From NCBI GenBank assembly GCA_963576475.1, contig OY754990.1:1-64000 (forward strand): DNA of 64,000 bases, given 5' to 3'. Both the position numbers and the translations under genes were made by a program. This stretch comes from Molanna angustata. Taxonomy: Eukaryota; Arthropoda; Insecta; Trichoptera; Molannidae. Positions within the stretch are counted from its first letter, which is position 1; each line of letters opens with the position of its first letter. Below, piece by piece: positions 11,613 through 23,490 of this stretch. The notes beneath the pieces were generated by a model, which was given only the letters and a program-made list of their open reading frames with translations, made no database searches and was not told the origin of the DNA.

Positions 11613-11885
11613 ATGTATTTATTTTTTATGTATTTCTACAGACGTATCCTTCAATTATTTGAACACATTGCCAGAAGGGAACCTGACTGCCTCGAGAAGC
11701 TTGTTTTGATGGGCAGCGTGGAGGGACGGAGATCTCGTGGTCGCTCACCGACCAGATGGAGCGATTTGGTTAAGTCCACAATGGGGTCTTCGGTGACTGG
11801 TGCTCTGCGTTCAGTACAAAACAGATTGGCATGGAGGCGGGCCATACGTGTGGCGACGGACTGCAGCCGCTATCCTCAGTCATGA
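11613..11885 (+). pseudogene. LINE ORF2 C-terminal relic (second RTE-like family)
   Basis: The plus-strand frame reads LFEHIARREPDCLEKLVLMGSVEG, then RGRSPTRWSDLVKST and NRLAWRRAIRVAT. This is the terminal GHVAR..GR..RGR.P.RW..D..W.R motif train of RTE-type ORF2 proteins, from a family distinct from the one at 9217-11187. The stop at 11883 is followed by tcatgaggaaaaggacgaatga, a short 3' end without poly(A). Only the last 80-90 residues remain. Confidence 0.75.
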
Positions 11886-13572
11886 GGAAAAGGACGAATG
11901 ATGACTATAGAATAGTAGAGAGTCATGATTTCACAATTTTTAAGCATATTTTTTACATCAATTTCTCAATGGGTGTCATGTATAATCACCGGCAAACTAG
12001 TAGAACCAAAATAGAGGGTGCGCATACCGCAAATTTGTGTCGTTTCGGTTGTTAGGTACATATACAGACCCCTCCACGGCGATTTGTCAGAAACTACAGA
12101 GAGTATACAGTTTGAGTTTCGTCAAGATGTTTTTATATGTACGGCGTATCCTTTTTGTGTCCTCTCTAGAACCCAAACTATAAGTCTGATCGACTTCAAA
12201 TTTATATCATAGGTGTAAAGTACATAAGCCTAGAGCTGATTATAAAACATTTTTCGTCCATTTCGTTACCTCATGTAAATTTTGCAAATATATTTTTGGG
12301 TAGTTAGTTAAACATTTTGTACATATTTTGAATTATATAAATAATTGGATAATTTATATAGCCCCATTTTTGTAAGAGCTCACCACAAGCTAGGTTGGTA
12401 ATGGTTTAAAAATGTAGGTTAGTGATCTTTATATTATATTAATCACATAAAGATTTTAATGCCATGAGACATTTAGAAATAAAACTATTAGAAATTAGTC
12501 AGTAATGTAAGTGTGATTGAGTAACATAAGTGAATATATTCTTCATTAGAAACAAATTATTTATTTTTTTCTTAAAAAAAGAATAATTTGCTATAAGTAT
12601 ATTTTATATGGCAGTATCTGTGCATCCACAATTGTCACAAAATAAAAAGTGTAAACACTAAACAAAGTAAATTTAATGTAAATATGTATAAACAATCTAT
12701 CTTCAAAATCAATTTTACTTCTTCTCAGAACACGGATTGTCTGTTTATTCAGATACCAAAAGACTCAGTATCCCAGTGCAGTGCACAATACTTCTTACTT
12801 CACAACATTTTTATCCATTTAAGCAGCAGGTTACATACCATACACATTAATTACTTCAACAAATGAATATGGTTGGATGGAAGATATCGCCAACAAGCAA
12901 TAAACCTCCCATTGTACATTTATTGTGTACATAAATTTATTGTAAAATATCTAACTGATAGTTTTCAAAATAAGTTATTCAATAAATTGATGTTTCAATT
13001 TGGGATATTCCACCCTTCATCCATATTTCTGATCTCTTGCTATATTTGATTGACTATACACTATAATAGAAAAGACATTTTAATCACTATATTATATTTT
13101 TCTATGACAAAAACTTTATTATTTTAAAGTAGTCGCTGCTGAAAATTCAATATAAATTAATTAAACTACTTGTAAGTTTTCCAGTTACAATGTTACTATA
13201 ATAATTCTTCTTCGTGCCTCTGTTGTTGGGTACTTCCGTCTTACTATAATTATATTATATCATCAAGGTATTAAGATGATATTATAGCAATTTAAATTTA
13301 TAGATAAACGAAAATGTTTGCGTCAAGAGGAGGTTGCGGCCTCCATATATAAATGCCATTGAAAGGAATGGGCTGCCCAAGGAAAGGTCTGTTCGTCGTA
13401 CCTGATCTTATTTATGCGCTGCCTCAAGATATATTTTCATAATATTATATAGCCTATACTTATATCAAGTTAATGAAGAAAATATTGGTGAAAGTCTGAT
13501 TTCAATAAAATAAACAGTTTTTGATATAAAATCACTGAAATTGTAATTAACCTACATGATCAACATAATTTT
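11886..13572. other. Non-coding AT-rich stretch with a small dispersed repeat
   Basis: No gene is visible. The segment around 11925-11965 (catgatttcacaatttttaagc) recurs with small changes at about 58237-58275, so at least part of this stretch belongs to a dispersed repeat family. Elsewhere there are only short AT-rich runs. Confidence 0.5.
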
Positions 13573-13663
13573 AATATAAATGATTATGTAAAACGGCTAA
13601 TATTCTTTTCAAAATATATTTAAACACTTCATTTATATTTATTTACAAAAGTTTGATGTACAT
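13573..13663 (-). mobile_element. TRAS-like 3' end, first part of an interrupted copy
   Basis: Reverse complement of about 4300-4391 in the second TRAS-like fragment. It breaks off at gatgtacat, exactly where a TG...CA insertion begins, and continues at 14697. Confidence 0.85.
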
Positions 13664-14696
13664 TGATATTTCCATAGGTATTGTGATCGATATATTTCCA
13701 TGCATTATGATATCAAAGAAACCCAATAAACATTATTTTACTTCGGCCTAATGTATTGCTTCTATTAATTCTAGGAACGGATTATAGCGGCCTCCCAGGC
13801 CTTGTTCATATATTTAAGCATTTGTCTTTTCTATTGAAAATAAATTTAAAATGTAAAATGCATTAAGCAGATTCCTGGAATCTTGGCTTTCACCCGGTGG
13901 TACGGGTTGGTTCCTCAGTATAACCCCCCCCCTCCCCTACTCCATGTTCCACGGGCGCTGGGTCGCCGGCTGTGTCCGATCAGTTGTCCTTCGGTAGTTG
14001 TGAGTGTGAGTTGTCCTTCGGTAGTTGTGAGTGTGAGTTATCATTCGATAGTTGTCAGTGTGAGTTGTCATTCGGTAGGAGTCAGTGGTTGGTCGGTAGT
14101 TGTAGAGACCCGCGTGCGAGAGTGCGAGTTTGCTAGGCTATCGGACGGCCTTAGCATTTTTTTTCTAATTGTATAAAGTAGTGATTAAGTTCTTTCCAGG
14201 TTCTCTACCTATCATCGGGGGGGTGAATTTAAAATAGTTTAAGTTACTATTAATAATAACTTTTAATAATAAAAATAATCGCATAGTAGTGAATAAGTGT
14301 GTTTCAGGTCCATATAACCAACGAGGGGTGAATTTAAGATAGTTTTAAGTTATTTTTAATTAATATAAAGTGATATGTAGTGTAAGTGTTTCCTCCACAG
14401 TCCCGTTACGAGACCAGCAGTTTGGTAAGATCTTTCCAGTTATGTATATATTATTTTTACCATGCCTGTATTTGTATGTATTTGTCTTTTCAGGCACATC
14501 GCAGCCGATTATGTTTTATTTGATTTTTATTTTCAGGGGCAGAGTTTAATGTTTATTTTTATTATGCTTTTCAGCTTCTTTAGTTATCAATTTCGCGTCC
14601 CAACATGGGACCAAAATATTTCTTCCCAGCCTCCTTATATCAATCTCGCGTCCCAACGTGGGACGAGTATATTCTCCTCCTTCTCTTCAGATGTCA
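13664..14696. mobile_element. Probable solo LTR (1033 bp) in the TRAS-like 3' UTR
   Basis: It interrupts a sequence that is continuous in the copy at 3717-4391. The insert starts TGATATTTCC, ends AGATGTCA and has 4-bp flanks ACAT/ATAT (one mismatch), as expected for a solo LTR. It contains a 27-bp minisatellite (13982-14089), several intron-like GT/AG stretches and two copies of CGCGTCCCAAC(A/G)TGGGAC near 14594 and 14647. No internal retroviral coding region remains. A non-LTR origin is possible. Confidence 0.6.
13982..14089 (+). repeat. 27-bp minisatellite, four units
   Basis: Four units of agttgtccttcggtagttgt plus gagtgtg, the first two identical and the last two diverged. Because 27 is a multiple of three, one frame stays open as a 9-residue repeat (VSCPSVVVS). 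This looks like a repeat artefact rather than a gene. Confidence 0.85.
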
Positions 14697-14920
14697 ATAT
14701 AATAGTTTTTTTATTAAAAAAAATAAACAAAAACAACTCGTATTATAGAAATACCTACATTTATACATACATCAACGATGTTTTAGTATTATCATTCACT
14801 GGCTGTCAGAACTTTTGAAGTATGTGCACTTTCTAGGGATCTAGCTATGACATCTATGGATTTTAAAGAAATGTATTTTTTCTATGGTAGCCATTGGTTT
14901 TACTGTCCCGAGACACTCGT
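14697..14920 (-). mobile_element. TRAS-like 3' UTR, second part of the interrupted copy
   Basis: Reverse complement of about 4067-4290. It stops at ...agacactcgt, and the adjoining part of the same element (ggtgttaacgagctaaatcc) reappears only at 42751. The gap is filled by element X and its nested passengers. Confidence 0.88.
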
Positions 14921-14924
14921 AATA

Positions 14925-15221
14925 TATGTATGTTTTTGGTATTTTGTAAGCGAATTTTCTTTCGTTGTCTTAACCCCAATAAAATACTCGGGGTTAAAAT
15001 TATTTATTTATTTGTAGAATAAGAGTTATCTCCTGTCAAATCACGCGACAAATTTACTTCTATATTTTCTATGCACGCGAGTTGGATATTGTAAAATTGA
15101 CTAATTACTTGAATTATTTCATCCATAATCATTTACAAGGTGTGTATTATTTATCTTGTACAATATTCATACACATTACTAACCAAATTTATTATTTATT
15201 TTTGTATTTAACTTGTTTATA
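14925..15221 (+). repeat. Left terminal inverted repeat of element X
   Basis: It starts TATGTATGTTTTTGG and includes a self-complementary stretch (TTAACCCC...GGGGTTAA, 14970-14997), then gtagaataagagttatctcc and an AT-rich remainder ending ttgtttata. A direct partial copy lies at 35756-35991 and the inverted copy at 42442-42747. Confidence 0.85.
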
Positions 15222-15827
15222 CATTTAATACACCGGGGGGAGTTTAAAAGACGGAAAGTGGGAAGGTCGGAAGGTGTTGCGAGGTTGTTGATAATTATTT
15301 GAATATTATTTGAAAGTGAAAGTTGGGTATTGGTTTTGTCGGGAACTATTTTCTTATTCAGTGCTCACACTGAGGTGGCACTAGAGTATCGGCACAGCCG
15401 ATTTCGACGACTTGCTAGGCTCAGGGCGGTGGCCGCCCTTCGCCGCCCACTAGTTGGTTTGCCCGGCCAGCTATCGGGTGCAAGCCGTCGCTGTGATTCC
15501 TCCCCGGGAATTAAAACTTAAATTAAACCTTAAAATTACCTAATTACTAACTATAATTAAAACAGGCTTCAGATTGGGATTGTCTATGAGAGAGAAGAAA
15601 AAAAATCAATTCAGTTAACTAAAATTTACTAGCATCTAGGCACACAAAGACATTACAAGCTAAAGAAACAATGTTTTCTAAATACTAGGACTTATACTAA
15701 GATCTTAACGTATACTTAAAACTATGTGTGTGCACACAACAAAACACGAAGGGAGTCTTTGAAAAAAAAAGAACGTTGAGAACGTCGAAGTGTGAAGAAA
15801 CGAAAATTAGAACAGGGCAGTATTGGC

Positions 15828-15965
15828 CTCCTGTGAGGCGATGGCTGGTGATCCTCGTGGGCGGCCTCTCCAGAGGCGGCGACAATGATCCTCGAATTGC
15901 CTCCTATCCCAGAGGCGGCGTGGATGTCTCCTGGGCAGGGCCTCTTTTCCAAAAGAGGTGCTTGC
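15828..15965. repeat. Cluster of short CCTC...GAGG hairpins in the arm
   Basis: Four short inverted repeats at intervals of about 30-40 bp: CCTCctgtGAGG, CCTCtccaGAGG, CCTCctatcccaGAGG and CCTCTTTTccAAAAGAGG, most followed by gcg or cgg. The mirrored cluster is at about 35020-35170 in the right arm, with compensating differences in at least the loops. Confidence 0.65.
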
Positions 15966-17639
15966 CGTTGTCTTCTTGGCAGGGCGGGAAAAATGGCCCT
16001 CCAATTGGGTGGAGTATAATGGACTCAGTGGACATACAAAATAATGTGAAATAAAACCTGGTAGGTTGGCCTCTCTCCGTCCGCGGGACCTCGCCAGAGC
16101 GAGTCTGTAGTAGACCGTAACGACCGCGTATGCCCTGATATAAATTTTAATGTTTGAAATGGGCTCCTTCCTTGCTGGTCTGATTCACTGGTTTATAGTA
16201 AAGTACTTTGTAAAATTTTATCTGCTATGCGTCCACGACGGTTGGTTAGAATCGTTGGTACTTGGTCTAGCTGGCGAGACCCGCGAACAAGAGAAGGAAG
16301 ACTGTTACTGTTGCGATGACGAAATCGGAATGCTCCAGATCATCCCGTGCGGTCGCTAATATTGACCGGCGGTATTCGTCCCGCCAGCTCCTCCCCCCTA
16401 GTTCCTCGGCTGTCCCTGTGTTCCCGTACGGACGCACTGATTTTTCGCGCCAAAGTTCACGCACTATGTTTTCTTTTTTTTTTTTAATTTTCGTAACACA
16501 TACACTTTTTCTTTTTTTTCTTTTTAATTTTCGTTACACATACACTTTTTCTTTTTTTTCATCTTATACACTTATACACTTCTTATGGACTATTTACATG
16601 ATCAGAGCAACATAACATTATAATTTCTCCATACAGAAATGTGTGCCTATAGGTAGGTATTTCCAACCCTGATTAACTATATTACCCAACACACAAAATT
16701 ATTTAGACACTGATATGTTGTAGGAACATAAAATTATGGTACTTCCCAACAACTATTTTATTCTCCTTGACAATAGCATTATTTTATTTCAATTTTATTG
16801 ACAAAAATCATTATTTTATTCCTTTCTTTTCGCCCTACCAATCCTAACTATGTTACATAAATTAATATAAGTTCCCGTAGGTACATTTTCTTTTTATAAA
16901 ACAACTCATTCTTATTACCTCGATGACTGCCATAATTTTCTTCGAAGCTTGGAGAAAAAGAATCGAATTTTCTCAAGGAGAAAATCATTTTCCTATCTTT
17001 ATCGCTATTCGCCCTCTGTATGTCGAGACGCGAAGCTTTTCCCTGCGCCCCAAGCTTACTAACCTCAGCTAAACGATCTGCATCAGAGTCCCGAACCAAA
17101 GCGCGAAAGTATCCCCTACGGACGTAAATCAACTTATTGTACTTCAATTTTCTTCCCTTTTATTATTATTAATTTAATATTCTCCCCTCGCGCCAATTTC
17201 CTCCCCTTTCAGATTTTCCTCGGCTTATTTTTTTCGTGCCATCTATAGAGTTTCGCGCGCTGTCTCTGACCTATGACAGTCGGTCGAGCAGAGCGCTTCC
17301 CGAAGCTGATCGAATTTTTCGCTAGATGTCTCCCCTAGTATTGAAACGAAAGCTCTCGTCTCCTCTGAGCGGCTGGCGCATATTTAAAATACCTATTTAA
17401 AAACCACCTTATTATACTGATAATAACCAGAATGGAAACCTCCGCTGTCCGTAACCACCAACTTATTTTATTTTATTTTAATTAAGTCCGCTCAGACACA
17501 GGCATGAATGCCCAAATATTTCTGCGCATAATAGCTTATAGCCTATATGGGAAGTACATACGATCAGATAATCACCTATCACCTGATCTCGGATATGGGT
17601 TATGTAAGAATTTCATAACCGTGCTGAGTAGGTGTCGAG

Positions 17640-17705
17640 GGAGAATTCCGGCGTTCGGTTCTCCCTGCCTACCCAAGGTAACGCAATGACCGTCATGGTA
17701 TCGCC
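17640..17705 (+). repeat. RTE-family 3' end relic
   Basis: gcgttcggttctccctgcct followed by acccaaggtaacgcaatgac closely tracks the RTE 3' end (gcgttcggttctctctgcct, accccgtgagggacatggcg). The mirrored copy is near 33165-33230. Confidence 0.55.
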
Positions 17706-18129
17706 TGGTATTATTTACTTATTGTTAATTTCTATTTATTTACTAAAATCCTTTTTTTTCAAGTATCACAATAACAATTAACATAATATAACTTTCTACC
17801 GTAGTAAATAAAATTATAAGTTATACTATAATTTAAAAAGGTTAAAGTATGTCGTAAGTGTATACATTTATACCTATATTTTAATTTGTGGATTAGGCTA
17901 CTCTACTAGGCTATGTAAGCCTGTCCCAGAGTAACGTTAGGTATATAAATCAGTCCTATTATTTCAATTCGTCATGGTGTTAGTTAATTTTGTAAGATTT
18001 TGTGGTAGGTTGCAGTAATTTAGATGTGCGTATGTATGAAGTATGTATTTATTTTTGTGTTGAAAAAAAATAATGCCAGAATAATTACCGTACCTACTGC
18101 TTGATACCGTCGTAGGAAAATTTGTAGGT

Positions 18130-18440
18130 AATTTTGTAACAGAACGGTGTATGACAGAGTTCAGAACGAAGATACAAGGAAAGAAAGTAAGATACCGAAA
18201 GATGTAATTAACAGAATGAAAGTTAACACATTTAGATGGGTTGGCACGACCATGTAGATGATATTTTTAAAGATGAAAGTGCAAGAAACGTGAACCACAG
18301 ACGAACATGTCTCCGACGATGTATGAATGTTGCTGAGGCGATGAATGTGTGTCAAGGTAGAAAATGCGGCGTTCGGTTCTCTTTGCCTACCCCGTGAGGG
18401 CCATGGCGTGTTGGTCTGTAAGTATGTACGTAGGTATGTA
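18130..18440 (+). pseudogene. RTE-like LINE relic in the left arm of Y
   Basis: Degenerate but recognisable C-terminal RTE coding and 3' end (cagaacggtgtatgacagag, ggcacgaccatgta, ggcgttcggttctctttgcc, accccgtgagggccatggcg) with a worn (TATG)n tail. It matches the copy at 7870-8250 with deletions. The mirrored relic lies at 32440-32745. Confidence 0.8.
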
Positions 18441-19632
18441 TGTATAGTTAAAAGTTAAAATTCGTCTGTGTATACATGCTAAGTCCTTTTTTTATTCGTA
18501 TAATTTTCATAGTCCTAGAACGTCGCTATTAATTTGGTCTCTCTTGAATCGAGGTTTTTGTGAATATCCTGGGATATTATTCTAGGTATGCAGCTTGGTA
18601 CTCTCGGACCGGGTCGTAGGTACCCGCGCGAAAAAAAAAACATCGATACATGTCGGTATTCTGAGGATGATTTAGATATTAAACCTAGGGTCGTGATCTT
18701 TTCGACTGTAGTTTTTTTTCTTTTGTTTTTATTTTTTCGTAGTGCGAAGAATAGGTTGAGTTAAATTTCTATTTCACTCGTTACAGGGTCTTAACCTTCT
18801 AGTGTTAGGTCATTATTACCGGGAGGTTTTTTTTTTTTTTTTATTTTATTCATGCTCTCATTTCCTTCCTGGGTTATTTAATCATTCGATTCTTTATTTA
18901 TTTATTTGTTTATCTAGCCGTTTATCCTCTGAAATGGTAGTCTACCCCTTCCTTCGTTTGCTTATTTCTTCGTATCTCTTTTCTTGATTGCGTTAGTTAT
19001 TTATTTACGTATTTATTCCCCTATACCTATCTGTAAATTTTCTTTCAGCATCACTCTGTTGGTTTACTTACGTGTTTATTTCTACATTCACGTAATTGGC
19101 TTACTCCCCAGCTCATTAATTTATTTATTTTTGTTTACTGTTAAATATGTAGGTATTGTTTCCCGAAATTAAAATAATTAAATAAATAAATCAATTTTCC
19201 TGTTTTCTATCTCCTTTCGGTCCGCAACGATTCGACAGTGGGTAAGCCCTGGCTACCTCTACTTATATTTCCTTGTCTGGTCTCATTCAAATTTATGTGT
19301 CCTACCCTATGAACCTACTTATGAACTTGATACCTTGGGGTGGTCTAGTGATATAGTGACCGAACACAGTCTGGACCCACATGCGTTCCCACGAACTAGA
19401 TTTGCCGGGCCACATCGCCGTCCGTCTAATTTCTGATTTATCGTATCCGTTAGAGCGGCTCGCGAAATCTGACACCTTTCTCCAACGGACATTCCAGTGG
19501 CGTAACTAGCTCTACCTACTTGGTCGTTTGATGTTGTTCAATACGAAACATCTTTGTGTTTTCTCAAACCAAAAATAAAAATACCGAAAATATTTTTATT
19601 ATTCACGGTGAGCTTGTCTGTTGATTTCTTAT

Positions 19633-19748
19633 TTATGCCGCCAAATTATAACTTTTGTGTAATTAAATTATTTACCGATTAATTATTTACTTATGCCGCC
19701 AAATTATAACTTTTGTGTAATTAAATTATTTACCGATTAATTATTTAC
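19633..19748 (+). repeat. 58-bp tandem duplication, left arm only
   Basis: 19633-19690 is repeated immediately as 19691-19748 (ttatgccgccaaattataac...). The right arm has a single diverged copy near 25760-25840, so the duplication arose after the arms were formed. Confidence 0.9.
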
Positions 19749-20618
19749 TTATTGTCATTTCGTTAATTATCATCCGACACTAATTAGCTATATCACATTC
19801 TATTGAATAGGATCCAGCGATTACTAGCAATTTCTTCTGAAAGCATTTTCCTATGTCAGAAGCAATTTTCTTTTTTTTTCTTTCTTAAGACTTGTTCCCG
19901 CTTCTATTTTTCTGATTACCCAAAATATTTCGGTACGCCCATGTCGCATTTCGATGTCTCGACCGTTGGCGTGTTCCCATGGACCAGCCAAGATACCCGT
20001 ATGTGTCAATTATAAGTTATTGCGTCCTGCCTGGCACTTCCTTGCGACCGACAAGGTTCTCCGGGGCTAAACCAACATACCACCTACGCAGGATTCTGCG
20101 AAATATGCACGTCTGTAGTGTCTGAGACCCGACGCGTGATTTTGTTCAAATACCTATCCATGTTGGATATATCACATTCGTTGTTAATTTTTCGACTTAG
20201 TTCATTGGAGGCCATAGAACACACTAACTAAAGAACGCAAGCCACCGTATATTGAAATTGTACCAACTTCTGAACCAACTTGAAGTTGGCAACATAACAA
20301 TACTGCTTACTGCCATCTGTTAAACCGTACAAAAGCTCATTAAGAGGCGGGGCTAGGCCTATAGGGGGGGGGGCTAAATTCGACTTTATTTATTTATTTG
20401 AATATTGCCTCTGCATTTATTTCTTATAATGGTTGAAATTGTATAATATGCTTATATTATTCAACCATTATGAGAAACACTGCAAGAAGGAAGTAAAATT
20501 CACATACAAAAAATCTTAGGTTAACAAGAAAAGACAATTGTAACGAACAATGGTGTTTATTATAACGAATTACTCGACATTTATAAAATAATATAATATG
20601 CCAAATCATACCACAATA

Positions 20619-20801
20619 TCATATTGTTTTATTTAAATGAAATTTGCTAAAATCTTTGCGGAGAAGATGAATATTTCCACGCGCGGAAATCCACTTTATC
20701 AATCTACAACGATCTCGTATTGACGGAAAACAAAATTGCCGTTGTATTGATTTGATTGATTCCTTCGAACCACATGAAGTGACACAACATCGACGTGACA
20801 T
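20619..20801 (-). pseudogene. THAP-domain N-terminal fragment
   Basis: The 60-codon frame begins MSRRCCVTSC and continues FCFPSIRDRCRLIKWISARGN, matching the opening of a THAP DNA-binding domain (C..C, FPxxxxR..W). The second half of the C2CH zinc site (C..HF) is missing before the stop, so the domain cannot fold as a zinc finger. THAP domains occur at the N-terminus of P-element transposases and in cellular proteins. Its position inside a TSD-bounded insertion favours a transposon source. Confidence 0.5.
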
Positions 20802-21205
20802 TTTAAAATATTTAAGTTGTTTACAAAGCTTTTAAATATGAAATGCGAAATAAGAAATAATAGTTTTGGACCGCGTTTCACGGAAAACACATTGACGCAC
20901 AATGACAGATGACAGAACACATCACCAACACGTGAAGAATATATTATTGCCAGAATAAAACAAATTTCCAACATCATTTTCAGTTATTTCAGTAAATCAA
21001 TTCATCTCAATATTTTTAGCAAACGCGACATATGCTAAAAATAAGAAATAACAATTATATTAATAAATTAAGTAGTTAAAATGTATTCGCTCATGAAAAA
21101 TTTAAAATATACTTGAAAGATCGATGTTTTTTTTTTACTTATGGCAAAATTTTCTGATTTCTAAACAGAGACATCTTGTAAACCGTACAAAAGCTTTCTG
21201 ATATT

Positions 21206-21240
21206 ATAATACACACATACATACACACACACACACACAT
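21206..21240. repeat. (CA)n-rich microsatellite
   Basis: acacacatacatacacacac-type tract inside the 20213-21302 insertion. Confidence 0.85.
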
Positions 21241-21337
21241 ACCATCACGTCCATCACCACAGAATTGGACCGATTTCAATGTATGGTGGCTGGTAGGCCC
21301 TGTTGGAGGCTTAATATTTCATGAATTTGACTTCTAT

Positions 21338-21475
21338 GAATTTGGTCGCTCCGCGGCCCAACCCCGGTTTGGCGCAACGCGCCATTTTTTAAGGCGCTTC
21401 GCGCCTTTATATGTGCGCTACGCGCATTTCATTGGGCGCTGCGCGACATTTGTTTTATACCACGCTTCGTTTTTT
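21338..21475. repeat. Tandem run of GC-rich micro-hairpins
   Basis: Consecutive near-perfect small palindromes in an otherwise AT-rich region: GGTCGCTCCGCGGCC, TGGCGCaaCGCGCCA, AGGCGCttCGCGCCT, ATGTGCGCtaCGCGCAT, GGGCGCtgCGCGAC. They are separated by 5-15 AT-rich bases. Stems differ, while the two-base centre between GCGC and CGCG is kept. Confidence 0.8.
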
Positions 21476-22329
21476 TAACGCCTCCCACCAACCTATGACC
21501 GCTGCACATCGAACCAATTCAGGTATTCATCGAACTAACAAAGTATTGAATGTTATCAATAGTGATTTGTAATTAGATATTCATTAATTTACTATATTAT
21601 TAGTTCAATGTTTAATAATGTTTCCATGATAGAAATTATAAACAATAAGTTATTAGTGTATATTTATTAATCATATTTCTAAAAAAAAACATTTAAATTG
21701 TACTTAAGCACATAATATTATTATGTATAATGTTTCAATGTATATAGGCATGCTTTTCAAAATGTTTTCACAATGAAATAATTATTACTATTTATAGAAT
21801 ATTTGGCGAGCCAAAAAACAGCGTGCGTTCAGTATGTGAGAACATAATAAAGATAAACAAATTGTTAAATGAATGAATATTGTTAATGGTTAAAATAGGG
21901 AGTATGTAGATATTCATAGTGTGATTATATTGTGCATATATTTGCATTTTATTCGTTATGTTTACATTACTAATAATTAAGAATTTTTACTCTACCTACT
22001 CCATAAGGGACAAATAATGATTTTTATTTGAAGTTACTAAATAATACAACCAAAAATAAGTACAAATATACGATTGATATTTCATAAGCAATCCACTGCT
22101 GTGGATGATTTGTAAAGGGTTATTTCATTAATATAGAATAAATTCAATTTTTTTTTAAATATTGTTTTTTCAATTCTTAAGTTTTCTAATATATACGTAT
22201 TTTAAAATTTAATAAAACATGTGAGGATCTTTTTGCAACATATTATGTAGTATGCTGTGAAATTCATACAAATATTTGGTCAGCCCCATACGGCGGCCAA
22301 AGGTATTGGTATCGGTTTAAATCTCCTTT

Positions 22330-23490
22330 TCGAAAAAACGTCTTACCACAGACATTGCATTCATGTGGTTTTTCACCCAATTGAGTTAGTCCATGATTAT
22401 TTAAATCTCCTTTATGAGAAAATGTCTTCCCACGGACATTGCATTAATGTGGGTTTTCACCCGAATGACTGAGTATATGTTGATCTAAATGTCCTCTTTG
22501 ACGAAATGTCTTCCAACAGACATTGCATTCATGTGGTTTTTCACCCGAATGAGTTAGTCCATGTGTGTTTAAATCTCCTTTTAGAGAAAACATCTTCCCA
22601 CATACATTACAGTCATGTGGTTTTTCACCCGAATGACTTAGTCCATGTTTGTTTAAATTTCCTTAATGAGAAAATGTCCTTCCACAGACATTGCAGTCAT
22701 GTGGTTTTTCACGGGAATGAGTAAGATAATGTTGTTTTTAAAGTTCTTTTCGAGAAAAAGTTTTCCCACAGACATTGCATTCATGTGCTTTTTCACCCGA
22801 ATGAGTTTGTCCATGTTTGTTTAAATCTCCTTTTCGAAAAAATGTCTTCCCACAGACATTGCATTCATGTGGTTTTTCACCCGAATGAGTTAGTCCATGT
22901 TTGTTTAAATTTCCTTGATGAGAAAATGTCCTTCCACAGACATTGCATTCATGTGATTTTTCACCGGAATGAGTAAGATAATGTTGTTTTAAAATTCCTT
23001 TTAGAGAAAAAGTCTTCCCACAGACATTGCATTCATGTGCATTTACACCCGAATGAGTTAGTCTATGTTTGTTTAAATCTCCTTTTCGAAAAAAATTTCT
23101 CCCCACAGACATTGCATTCATGTGGTTTTTCACCCGAATTAGTTAATCCATGTTTGTTTAAATCTACTTTTCGAAAAAATGTCTTCCCACAGACACTGCA
23201 TTCATGTGGTTTTTCACCCGAATGAATTAGTCCATGTTTGTTTAAATTTCCTTAATGAGAAAATGTCTTTCCACAGACATTGCGTTCATGTGGTTTTTCA
23301 CGGGAATGAGTAAGATAATGTTGTATTAAAAGTTCTTTTCGAGAAAAAGTTTTCCCACAGACATTGCATTCATGTGCTTTTTCACCCGAATGAGTTAGTC
23401 CATGTTTGTTTAAATCTCCTTTTCCGTAAAATATCTTCCCACAGTCATTGCATTCATGTGGTTTTTCATCCGAATGAGTGAGATGATGTC
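22330..23490 (-). pseudogene. Decayed C2H2 zinc-finger array (about 14 fingers)
   Basis: An 84-bp unit repeats on the minus strand, encoding HECNVCGKTFSRKGDLNKHGLTHSGEK-type fingers with standard linkers. The longest open piece is 23133-22738 (131 codons). Elsewhere in-frame stops (for instance in the finger near 22660 and again near 23250) and frameshifts break it. No N-terminal exon was recognised. The finger type resembles the intact array at 45365-46411 but with different framework residues. It is probably a dead lineage-specific ZNF copy caught in the spacer. Confidence 0.85.

Larger units (their letters stand above)
15229..20010 (+). repeat. Left arm of the Y palindrome
   Basis: Inverted copy of 25266-35755. 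Checkpoints read by eye: 15340-15400 with 35595-35660, 16426 with 34571, 17504-17689 with 33167-33352, 18137 with 32739, 19239 with 26230, 19978 with 25299. The arms are similar but visibly diverged, with small indels. No intact gene is present; short open frames such as 15330-15521 and 17504-17689 have mirrored counterparts but no recognisable domains. The arm holds old RTE-family relics and several compact hairpins. Confidence 0.85.
20213..21302. mobile_element. Insertion with 8-bp TSD and a THAP-like fragment
   Basis: TTGGAGGC occurs at both edges (20205-20212, 21303-21310). An uninterrupted homologue at 40430-40490 joins the two flanks with one TTGGAGGC, in effect an empty site. The insert begins CATAGAAC and ends GGCCCTG, so both ends read CA inward but without a convincing TIR. 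The 8-bp TSD with a THAP-like frame inside would suit a P-element or hAT deletion derivative. Confidence 0.6.

Noticed and set aside
17504..17689. 61-codon ORF present in both arms of Y, considered as a conserved gene
   Set aside because: Conserved only because the arms are duplicates. The end of the frame is RTE 3'-end sequence and no domain is seen.
22330..23490. Regular 84-bp repeats, considered as a CRISPR-like or satellite array
   Set aside because: The repeats translate on the minus strand to C2H2 fingers with standard linkers.
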